DNA of 64,000 nucleotides, taken from positions 96,551,876 through 96,615,875 of the forward strand of contig OY856188.1 of NCBI GenBank assembly GCA_963693315.1. The letters are read 5' to 3'. Under the pieces are notes generated by a model that was given only the letters and a program-made list of their open reading frames with translations, searched no databases and had not been told where the DNA came from. The translations under genes and the position numbers were made by a program. Shown in pieces: positions 32,892-42,470 of this stretch. Each line of letters begins with the position of its first letter. Position 1 is the stretch's first letter. This DNA is from Diogma glabrata. Lineage: Eukaryota; Arthropoda; Insecta; Diptera; Cylindrotomidae.

Positions 32892-34059
32892 CTGAAAAAA
32901 TAATAAAATAAAATTATTGATTATTATGCTTCTAAATTATTGTTTTTAAAATTTTTATTTCCACATTGATGCTGTTTTCTTAAAATATGATGAATGATAA
33001 AATTTGAATTCAATGAAATAACAATAAAATAGTGACTCGTGTCGTTTAGCACTGGACTTACCAGTAGAAACCAAATTATTAAAATTAGCTATTTTTTGCA
33101 ATTGGTTTAACGATGAGTCATTATTTGAAAATTGATTACTCTCGGTTGTTGAAAAAATGTATCATTTTTTGAGATGAATAAGTTTAGTTTAGACTCTTAG
33201 CTTAAAATTGCTTTCGACAACCCAAGATGTTTCGATCAGAATCATAGTTGATATGTTGTAAACTTACAGGCTTATTATATAATTAAAATTTTATGGCAAA
33301 ATTTTTGAGAAATCATTAACTTTAAATAGCTGCACTGAAATAATTTTTAATCAACGGAGGTGTTATTTGTCAAGTTGGTTTAATATTAGTTTTTATCTAT
33401 CACACACGATTTTTTAAATGGGATCATGTTTTTAAAAATATATTATTTGAACTTATACCGCTTATTTTACATCAATCTGTTCATGCACTAGACTATCAAA
33501 TCTTTTTTAATCTTAAATCTATCTAAATAGCTCGCTCTTTGTATGACAACTATTAATAGTGATAAAAGAATAAGTTCTTCCAGTTTGTCCAATCTATAGG
33601 TAGTTCAGATAACTGTCAACTGGAACATATAACTGTCAAAGAAAGTATGTCATCATCATCTTAATATTGCATGATGCTAGATATCAAGACATGATGGCTG
33701 TGGTACATTTAGCAGTTATGTTTGATTGGTCTGATAGTCACAAACCGAACAAAAGAAACCAAAGTTACCATAGATATTAAATCTATTAGATATACCTGTA
33801 TCACTATTGCGAGTCAAGGTGGAAAGTGCTTAGCTAAAGTTTAGACTCTTCGTTTATTCTTACTTTCGTTCAATAGCTCATTACCGGTTCTGGTGCACCT
33901 TCTCGTTGGTGGTCTCTGGTAACTGAAATTTATTCTAGGCTTAGTGTTGAAGGCAAGATTCTGATTTGGTTGGGCTTGAGGGTAACCCCTTCATCGCGAA
34001 AGAACGTGTTCGTTAAATATGGTAATCAGAAAAAGAACACCAAGTTTAAAAATCATAAA

Positions 34060-34400
34060 AAAGCGATCTCAAACTGTATTGACTGCTATTCAAAAAGTAG
34101 ATGAAGAGCTTCAAATAGATCTAAAAAAATAAAATAAATATTGGAGAAATTATTTTAAGAATCTTCTTAACATAAATGACAACAGCAGGTCATATGACAA
34201 GCCAACGTTGGTTCGTGCGTTCAAGGTTCGTACAGACGAACCCACAAAAGAGAAATTCGAAAGGGTGCTGTCAAAATTAACACGTGATAAAGCGCCATTT
34301 TTATCGACGATATAGCATCCGAAATAATTGAACATGGTGGTGAAATTATATGAAATTATATGCAAGACTGAATCCTGAAGGGCCTAAAACCATGCTACAG
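34060..34400 (+). pseudogene. LINE reverse transcriptase remnant
   Basis: Plus-strand translation gives KYWRNYFKNLLNI, then about 35 residues on KFERVLSKLTRDKAPF, and after stops EIIEHGGEII in another frame. This order matches the segment just before and at RT motif 1 of non-LTR elements (W..YF..LLN ... AI..LK..KAPG.D.I..E....GG). Stops and a missing PG.D core show decay. The clade is uncertain. Weak coding-like sequence extends upstream to about 33850. Confidence 0.55.
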
Positions 34401-35322
34401 GTAACGCATTCAATACTGGTCTAGCAAATCCATCATGGGAGGATGTACACATTTAATGGTTGAACCGTTATTTAAAGTTTCTACAATTTAATGAAATCCA
34501 TATAGGTATGATCCATTGGATAGATCCGAAATAAGAATTTGTAAAATTCTGTGCAGTTCGTTTCATAAGAAACATTATTTGTACTGGCCTGCGTTGTAAA
34601 AAGTTGACTTTCCAATCTTAGCCTAAGTTATCCAAACCTTAGTTATCCCACAAAATGGCTCTTGTTTGTGATCTTATTCTCTTTTATCTTGAAAAAGTTT
34701 GAAATTAATATCATTGCGTAAGGTGTGGATAGGCGGGCAGCTAGACAGGCCGACCAAGACTCGGCAGTACGAATTGAAATGTCTGTCAGAGATAAAAGCA
34801 TTTTTTAAGCTTTTCTCGAAAATCTTCAATAACCCACCTCACCCCGGTCTGCAAATAAGCCTGAACCAATAAAAGGGAATTAAGTAGCGAAATTTCAATG
34901 GTGAGGAACTTTTTGGATGAAACCAAAGAATATTGGCATAATGGGCAATTTACATGCCACTTTAACCCCAAAAAACCGTTACCTGCTTTTTGAAAAAAAT
35001 AAGAAAAAAAAATATCATAACGTTAAAAAATTTAATGCTGGTACACGAACGATTAGAACTTGTTTCGGTCTCGGATAAATGAAACGTTTGTAGGTTCAAA
35101 AAGTATCGAATGAGAGCAAACTGACAAAAAGTTATACATATGTTCATGTTTGAAGAAATATTTGGTAACTTGATGTATGTGAAGTTGTAACGACGGACTA
35201 TTTTGAATTTTACTCTAAAAACAAGAGTATTCGTATTTAAAGAAATTCTCTAATGATTCGCTAATTTATTTTGGTTTCGGTCTTTAAATTAAAATAATTC
35301 ATTTCAACAAACATAAAATATT
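34401..35322. other. Intronic DNA, no gene seen
   Basis: A patch near 34730-34785 (GGCGGGCAGCTAGACAGGCC) recalls the GC-rich part of the family A element. Nothing else recognised. Confidence 0.35.
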
Positions 35323-35651
35323 TATATGGGATTTTTGCATTAAATTTCTAGACAATACTTTGTGTGAATTCATAGAATGGGGAACATTTCTATTCTAATT
35401 AACATCCTAAGTCACGTTTGTATAGTCATTATTGATTGTTTCCAATCAATGTGAAATCAATGGCTGACACTTGGTCAATTTGGAGTTCTATATGTATTAA
35501 CATTAGACTACATTAAGGGAATTTAAGTTTTATTTTAGATTTTTGAGATCAATTAAACTCAAGTAAGTAAAGAAGTAATTGGAATTTTTTCAACTCAAAA
35601 GTATGGTTTTGAAGTTTTTCAGAAAAAAACTCCAATTCAGATTTTTCGTGT

Positions 35652-35740
35652 TTCGGATTGGATTCGAACCTACCCTCGTTAGTGCCCGGCTCGAATCCTT
35701 AGGCAGACACGCTATCGATTACGCCGTTGAGGCGATGATA
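35652..35740 (-). repeat. tRNA-derived (SINE-like) segment, unit 1
   Basis: On the minus strand the order is an A-box-like CGTAATCGATAGCGTGTCTG and, about 40 nt later, a perfect B box GGTTCGAATCC. This resembles tRNA-Arg (GGCCTAATGGATAAGGCGTCTG in typical genes). No closing acceptor stem is evident, so it is a SINE head or tRNA pseudogene. It could keep an internal RNA polymerase III promoter. Confidence 0.6.
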
Positions 35741-36165
35741 ATTTCAAAGTTGAAACTTCTTCATCACTTATTTATTTTACTTAAGTTGAATTTTTCCACT
35801 GTCATTAGACTCCATATTATGGAAATGTTTTTACATTATATGGGATTTTTGCATTAAATTTCTAGACAATACTTTGTGTGAATTCATAGAATGGGGAACA
35901 TTTCTATTCTAATCAACATCCTAAGTCACGTTTGTATAGTCATTATTGATTGTTTCCAATCAATGTGAAATCAATGGCTGACACTTGGTCAATTTGTAGT
36001 TCTATATGTATTAACATTAGACTACATTAAGGGAATTTAAATTTTATTTTAGATTTTTGAGATCAATTAAACTCAAGTAAGTAAAGAAGTAATTGGAATT
36101 TTTTCAATTCAAAGGTATGGTTTTGAAGTTTTTCAGAAAAAAACTCCAATTCAGATTTTTCGTGT

Positions 36166-36254
36166 TTCGGATTGGATTCGAACCTACCCTCGTCAGTGCC
36201 CGGCTCGAATCCTTAGGCAGACACGCTATCGATTACGCCGTTGAGGCGATGACA
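36166..36254 (-). repeat. tRNA-derived (SINE-like) segment, unit 2
   Basis: Same segment as in the first unit of the array, with A-box and B-box sequences unchanged. The third unit is cut inside the B box. Confidence 0.6.
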
Positions 36255-36696
36255 ATTTCAAAGTTGAAACTTCTTCATCACTTATTTATTTTACTTAAGT
36301 TGAATTTTTCCACTGTCATTAGACTCCATATTATGGAAATGTTTTTACATTATATGGGATTTTTGCATTAAATTTCTAGACAATACTTTGTGTGAATTCA
36401 TAGAATGGGGAACATTTCTATTCTAATTAACATCCTAAGTCACGTTTGTATAGTCATTATTGATTGTTTCCAATCAATGTGAAATCAATGGCTGACACTT
36501 GGTCAATTTGTAGTTCTATATGTATTAACATTAGACTACATTAAGGGAATTTAAATTTTATTTTAGATTTTTGAGATCAATTAAACTCAAGTAAGTAAAG
36601 AAGTAATTGGAATTTTTTCAATTCAAAGGTATGGTTTTGAAGTTTTTCAGAAAAAAACTCCAATTCAGATTTTTCGTGTTTCGGATTGGATTCGAC

Positions 36697-36782
36697 CAAA
36701 ACCATACCTTTGAATTGAAAAAATTCCAATTACTTCTTTACTTACTTGAGTTTAATTGATCTCAAAAATCTAAAATAAAATA
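36697..36782 (-). repeat. Inverted partial copy closing the 514-bp array
   Basis: About 85 bp (AAAACCATACCTTTGAATTG onward) is the exact or nearly exact inverse of 36551-36638 in the truncated third unit. The switch is abrupt, leaving a hairpin with a 58-nt loop. It may be a rearrangement scar or an assembly artefact. Confidence 0.85.
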
Positions 36783-37710
36783 TTTATATTTACAGGTTAA
36801 TCAATCAATGTTTAACATCTTTTCAGTTAATTGCTTTGTTGCGTCACTCAATGTTAATTAATAATGCATGTTTCTATTAACATGGATAATTTTTTCTATG
36901 TAAAGCTTAGTCATATTAAAGTAGAAAAAGTAGAATGGTTGTCAACTTGCCTGTATTTGTAGAGAGTATTTTCTCGTTTAAATAAGAATTTTTTATTAAG
37001 ATGATATATGAAAATTGTTGACTTTCATTTTATATGGAGAAATTTTTAATTTGTGTGCGAATAAAAGTATAATTAGGGAAACAAGAGATTGAGAAGCTGA
37101 CTATATATGCTCGATTAAATGTTCGATACGGGGCATTATGCAAAATTAAAATCATAATGTTAAAGTGATGGTGACTAGTGTATCATAACTTTTTCATATT
37201 TTTTTCATTTAACAATGGGATTAATTTAAGATATGTGTATATTACATGAACAAAATATTAGTAAAACAAAAATATTGTTAGTAAATAAAAATCATATGGG
37301 ACGATCCACGTCAACTGGGCTAACTCTGCTACCAAAATTTAAAGAGGTTTAAAAAAACGTGAAATGGGTCAATTTTTGTATTGGTGTCCTCTTTCTAATG
37401 ACACGTATTGTTTTAAAAGTTTTCAAAATGTCGCCTTTAAAATGAAGAGTTATTCTCGACGTTTTTCAACATCGAACGTGGGAACTAGTAACTAACAAGA
37501 ACTTTTAATTTTAAAATATAGATTGTTAATTTTAAAATGATTTTAGAAGTACTATCTTTAAAAATTTATATGATTAATAAAAATACAAAATTGATGGTGT
37601 CGAAATGGCGCCCATTTATCAAATTCACATTTATACTAACAAAAGCTGCTTATTTTTCTCATTCTACGGCTTGAAAGCTATGTAGAGGTTTCTAAATAGT
37701 TGTAACATCA
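36783..37710. other. Intronic DNA, no gene seen
   Basis: AT-rich. No repeats with clear borders. Confidence 0.4.
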
Positions 37711-38436
37711 ATTACTTCGGTTTTGAAAAAACCAATGTATTAAATTCATGAGCCAAAAGTGAAATTCTTACCCCGCCTTTTTGGCATTTCTCGACGTTTT
37801 GATTCTGATTGATTGAATGATTGATTGATTCTGACTGATTCTAAAAAAGCAAAAAAAGCAGTCATAACCGATGAAATCTAGAAAAAGGCTTGAAGGATCT
37901 TAAAAATTTTTGTTTCTAGAAATAGGTTTACTCAATGGTAAGATCCAAAAGGACGATATGTTCGATAGCTGTCCCGAAAGTTTGTCAAAAAAATGGTCAA
38001 GTGTGTCAAAACAAGGAAATTTGCATATTTCTTGCTTAAAAATCGTTCATTTTAAGTGATTACGAGTAGGAACATTGAATTTGAAGAAATTTTGATAGTC
38101 GGCATTGGTATGTGAGATCAAAAACTAGATTATTGCATTATAAGTTTGTCAAAAAAATGTTGTCAAGTGTGTCAAACGAATGATTTTCATTTTTTTACAC
38201 AATTTTTGGGAAAAAAATGAAATTAATTATTTTATTATTATTATTGAGAATTATGGCATTATAAGTTTGTGAAAAAAGGCATTAGTCGGCATTGGTATGT
38301 GAGATCAAAAACTAGATTATTGCATTATAAGTTTGTCAAAAAAATGTTGTCAAGTGTGTCAAAAGAATGATTTTCATTTACTTTTTTAGCCAATTTTTTT
38401 GAAAAAAAAATTTTATTATTTGTATGACATGAAGGG
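37711..38436 (-). mobile_element. Family A element, truncated inverted copy
   Basis: On the minus strand it ends CCGAAGTAA as the other copies do and shares GACACACTTGAC, TTTGACAAACTTATAATG and AATAGGTA...TTTT words in the same order. An internal direct duplication of 187 bp (GGCATTGGTATGTGAGATC at about 38100 and 38287) is present. It breaks off at about 38436, where GC-richer DNA begins, so the other end is missing. Confidence 0.75.
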
Positions 38437-38945
38437 TTTTTTACGATCCCGCGTACTTTAGTTTGGTGAAAATTGACTGCTGCGAGAGGGTCGTGAGTGG
38501 CGAAGTGACATGCCCCAGATCTTGTTGACCGCTGATGGTTTCCTATCTAAGAAATCCCACCACGGTTATTTTACCACGTTCACTGGTTCTCAATGAGGTC
38601 ATGACCGCCAAGTGCTACGATCAATTAGTTTAACTGTCATGGTCTTCCGAAAAGTCTATTCGTTAGAGCGTAACCTGTTGGAGGGTACGAAGAGCACAGA
38701 CCTGTGTACGATAACGGGGAAATAGATCGCCTGTCATTTGGGCCACTGTGACTGGCGTTTTCTCTACACCTACCCCAACCTCTTGTTCTCAACACAAGTT
38801 GTTTCAGAAAAGTCTTTGGCTTTTCAGGAAATGGGGAGCAGGAAAATGCTGGTCCTTTTTGGCTTTCTAAGCTATAGCTAGATCGCCTCTGTCCGCCGGT
38901 TATCGTTAGACTTCATCGAGAGAACCTCCCAAAATCCCATATGTT
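38437..38945. other. GC-richer segment of unknown nature
   Basis: About 510 bp has clearly higher GC and complexity than its surroundings and sharp borders with AT-rich DNA. Stops occur in every frame I checked (longest about 37 codons). I could not match it to rRNA, snRNA, 7SL or any element I know. It could be an untranslated end of a retroelement, a decayed insertion or an RNA gene. Confidence 0.5.
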
Positions 38946-39162
38946 TATTATATTAAATTGTTTTTTTTGGTTTAGATTTTGAGTTTTTTTTGGAATCATC
39001 CCGATTATTTTGCTGCCACCCATCGCAATAGTTTTTTTCGTTTCCTCCGCTAGTTTTCTTAAATTTGTTTTTGGTTATACTTGTTTTGCCTCCTTATAAT
39101 TTTTTGTTGGTCAGTATTTTGGTTATTTTTGGTTTTTTTGCTTTTGGTAATTTTTTTGTCCG
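38946..39162. other. T-rich spacer
   Basis: T- and G-rich, no feature seen. Confidence 0.4.
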
Positions 39163-39230
39163 GCCCGGCTAGCTCAGTCGGTAGAAGATGAGAGTCTATC
39201 TCGGGGTTTGGGTTCGAGCCCAGCTCCCAT
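39163..39230 (+). pseudogene. tRNA-Lys pseudogene or SINE head
   Basis: GCCCGGCTAGCTCAGTCGGT and GGGTTCGAGCCC match the 5' half and T arm of animal tRNA-Lys. The anticodon arm has lost several bases, so no valid loop forms, and the 3' acceptor strand does not pair with GCCCGGC. It is therefore not a functional tRNA. Confidence 0.8.
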
Positions 39231-40269
39231 TTAATTTCCTAATTTTTCTTATGATTCTCAGGACAAATGTAGTCAGCCAGACTTTCTCCTTTCGTTACGA
39301 AATGAATAATTCGTTACGATAAATAAATTACGATAAATGAATAATTTCGTTACGAAATGAATAATTTTGAACAAAAGATTTATGCTGACAATATGTTTGG
39401 CTCGGCTATGAAAAATCTTTTGTCTTTTGGCTTGTGCCATGAAAAATGTATTTATTTTGTTTTTTTTTTGTTAGACGGTTGGTGGTTGATAGTTGAGCTG
39501 ACAGTTAGTTGAGTTTGAACTTTTGAGTTGGTTTAGTTTTTTTGCTTGAGTTGGGGTTTGGTAGTTAAAACAGTTCGTTCTAATTCTTGAGGTAGTTTGA
39601 GTCGGGATTTTTTTTTTGTTTTTGTTAAAGTTTAATCGAGTTGTTTTTTTAACTTTGGAGTTCGGTGTTGATTTAACTTCTTGAATTAAAGGTTTTGTAA
39701 TAACTTAAAAGAATTTTTTGGTATGTTTTACCTAGAATTAAGTGGTAAAGTATTTCTAACAAACAAACATAAGCGATTGGTTTCTATTTTATTAGTACAA
39801 AAAGAAATATATGTAAAAAACTGTTACAAGTTCGGCGTGGTGTGGAAAACTTATTAAGTGTCAAAGTAGAAATAATATAACTAATGTGCACCATGATTGT
39901 TTAATGAACAGTTAATAAAATTTGTTTGAGCTTAGGGCAATACGAATAATTACAAATGTGTTGTTTCATTTTGAGTTGGTGTTCGCATTATTTGCAACCC
40001 AATACGAATTGTGGATGTTGAAAATTGAAATTATAATTTTGGGAGAATATATTGATGATAACCCAAAAGATGATTGTACATTGGAATTAACTGAGGACTC
40101 AAAAGACTAACTAAACAAATAAGGGATTAACTGATATCACCTAATTATAATAGTATTGGATATTCAGAGGATCATCGCTTAGGCAAGGAAGTAGTTATTT
40201 ATTTTTATTTTACCTGTCTATAACTTTATCTTACCGGTTTAATGTTTTACAATGATGGGCTAGGTCATA
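39231..40269. other. Intronic DNA, no gene seen
   Basis: Contains small repeats (GTTACGAAATGAATAA at 39295-39365) and GAGTT-rich sequence at 39470-39670. The 62-codon frame at 39922-40110 is unsupported. Confidence 0.35.
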
Positions 40270-40500
40270 TAGTTTGGGGAGGATTTGAACCTGACAGCTC
40301 TCACTTCTGAAGATCCTAGGTGGTGTTTTCTAAGGCACGCTTTCGTTTGTTTTTTTTCTGCTGTATTTTAAATTTTCTTGTTAAAGAGGTTGGTCAACAC
40401 AACCTTCACTCATTCGAGTTATCGGCAGTGTTAATGTGGCTTGCGTGCACGACCATTTGGTAGACCTTCACGGTATACCAAACCTCTTACTACATTTCTT
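40270..40500. repeat. Dispersed repeat, copy 1 (SINE-like)
   Basis: Diverged similarity to 45410-45612: GGTGTTTTCTAAGGCACGC, GAGGTTGGTCAACAC, TTGCGTGCA and TTGGTAGACCTTCACGG recur in order. GGATTTGAACC near 40282 is the complement of a tRNA B box. A second B-box-like GGATTCGAGC near 40602 is close by. A tRNA-derived SINE is possible. Confidence 0.45.
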
Positions 40501-40733
40501 TTGTGAGCAATTAAGCTAAAGTACATTTTGGAAATCACTTTAGTTTTGCAATTTTCTCTTAGAAATACGCCTTCAGAAAAAATTTGTTTGTGTGTTTCGT
40601 AGGATTCGAGCTCACACTCATCTGAGACACCTGTTCAAATCCTGTGTGTCTTGCACCCTTAACACAGCGCAGCGGTAATGACGAACCATATTTAATTTTC
40701 ATGTTTAGATAATTTAAACTATAAATTATGGAG

Positions 40734-41802
40734 GAGCTGAAATTTCAAGCTCTGAGATATCAAAACTTTGGTCTGGGTTAAAGATTTTGAAATAGTTTTC
40801 AGCAAAAGACTTTTACGAGGACATTGTTTTTAGTTTTGGACAGCGATGTATATCAATAATAAAATTCTTTGTAAAAGTACAAGTATTTTATCTCGGTTTA
40901 GAAATTTATTACTAAATAAACACGAAATATCAATAAATTGCCGGAAAACTATAACAGATCATCGTATATTAATATAATGAAAAGATGATACAATTAGCAA
41001 ACTACTCAAAAACCGCTCCATTTAGCGTTTCGAGGCATATGACAAAATCAAAATTTGTTTCAAAATTTCAAACACATTTCAAAAATTATTATAAAATCAG
41101 AAATTGAATTTTTTTTCCAAAATTTTGATAATATTCCAAAATTCAAATTTTTTCCAAAATTCTAAAAATATTGCAAAAATTATAACAGAATTAAAAATAA
41201 AACAAACTTTTTTCATAATTCCAAAACAAAATCAAAAATACAAACTTTTTTTAAAATTCTAAAACTATTTCCAAAATTATAATCAAATCAAAAATTTCCA
41301 TGTCCAGTTTCATTTTTAATTACATTTGATGTCATACAAATAATTAATTTTATTTCCTTCCAAAAAAATAAATGAAAATCATTCTCTTGACACACTTGAC
41401 ATTATTTTTCTGACAAACTTATAATGTAATAATCTAGTTTTTGGTCTCACATATCAATCCCAACTATCAAGATTTCTTTAAATTCAAGGTTACTACTCAT
41501 TATCACTTCCCATCCCAATTATCGCTTCCCATCCCTTCCCAATTTCCTTGTTTTGACACACCTGACCTTTTTTTGACATACTTCCGGTACAATTACCGAA
41601 CACATCGTCCTTTAGGCTTTTCACATTGAGTTACCTATTTTTAAAAACAAAATTTTTTGAAATCCTTCCGGACGGACGGCCAACAGACAGACATACAATT
41701 TTTTTGTCGTTTTAGAATCAGTAGGTCCTGAAACGACGAGAAATGCCAAAAAGAATGGGGGTAAGAATTTCACTTTTGCTCGAGAATGTAAGACCGAAGT
41801 AA
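40734..41802 (+). mobile_element. Family A element, copy in the svp intron
   Basis: Starts with a CTTTGGTCTGGGTT version of the family end and finishes AGACCGAAGTAA. It includes TTTCAAAATTCCAAAAATATT-type repeats (41060-41290), GACACACTTGAC, CGGACGGACGGCC and the block GGTCCTGAAACGACGAGAAATG. No coding frame is shared with other copies. I see no target duplication, so the class (DNA element or other) is inferred from inverted ends only. Confidence 0.7.
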
Positions 41803-42312
41803 TAAATAATTTGCGTGATTCTAGAATAAACTTTGCGAAAGTGAACATTTGTTTGTGCAACTCGTGCTTAATACAATTGTTTTAAAATATTTATTCTTTT
41901 ATATTTTATTTGTTCTTTCGAACACTCAACACACTCTGGTAGTAATCACTGAACCTTCACTTCTTTACATTTTGTAAGTATTCTTTACTTACTTAAGTTA
42001 TTGTTTACTTATTCATTACGTAAGAAATGTAAAAAAGTACTGTTTGGATGATAATGTACAACTCTGAATTAAATCTCTCTTGGATCACTGTATGTATTAT
42101 CACAGGGATTGGACGACAGCAATGGTTCACAGATGTAAAAAACAACCTTAAAAAATCGGTTCTGATGGTAGCTATACCGAAATTGCAATAAAACACTATA
42201 ACATCATACGATTGATCGTTCGATCCATTATACGATAAACAATAAAAAAATCTCAAATCCCTTCCAGAAAATTATTACTTATAAGAAAAATTTAAATTCT
42301 AATCAATCTTAC

Positions 42313-42470
42313 CTGAGATGATACAGTACGTAACGAAGGAAGCCTCAATAATAATTTTCCAAACCGTGTTAATTGTGTTGGATATTGTGTTCTACAGTAT
42401 TCTTCTAATGCACATTGTGATTGTTCTTGTAATGCTTCTATTTTTTGGACATCAGATAAACCACACGCGT
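42313..42470 (-). CDS. svp: COUP-TF/Seven-up nuclear receptor, penultimate exon
   Basis: The exon encodes 52 complete codons, including [18 protein letters not shown] and [18 protein letters not shown], the helix 8 to 10 region of the ligand-binding domain of COUP-TF/Seven-up. This part carries much of the dimer interface. The acceptor TTCATTTTAG precedes it and leaves a 2-nt partial codon (AC, making Asp), so the upstream intron is phase 1. The donor is CAG/GTAAGA, phase 0. The Met that opens the longer frame lies in the intron and is not a start. Upstream exons for the DNA-binding domain were not found to the right edge. Confidence 0.95.

Larger units (their letters stand above)
35323..36695. 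repeat. Tandem array, 514-bp unit, about 2.7 copies
   Basis: TATATGGGATTTTTGCAT recurs at 35323, 35837 and 36351, exactly 514 bp apart. Units differ at only a few bases. The third breaks off after GGATTGGATTCGA (36695). The 92-residue frames at 35579-35857 and 36093-36371 are the same unit repeated and show no protein family. Each complete unit carries a tRNA-like segment on the minus strand. High identity points to recent duplication. Confidence 0.95.
32892..42312 (-). other. svp: svp intron within the ligand-binding domain
   Basis: A 9421-bp intron bounded by donor CAG/GTAAGA (42313/42312) and acceptor TTTCAG (32892-32894). Transposon-derived sequence fills much of it. If the intron were retained, translation would add VRLIRI after the exon and stop, removing the AF-2 helix. 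Confidence 0.9.

Noticed and set aside
35579..36371. Pair of near-identical 92-residue frames as a duplicated gene
   Set aside because: They are the same part of the 514-bp tandem unit and cross a tRNA-like segment on the other strand.
38437..38945. Ribosomal RNA fragment
   Set aside because: Higher GC suggested rRNA, but I could not match it to any conserved 18S, 5.8S or 28S segment I know.
39163..39230. Functional tRNA-Lys gene
   Set aside because: The anticodon arm is deleted and the acceptor ends do not pair.
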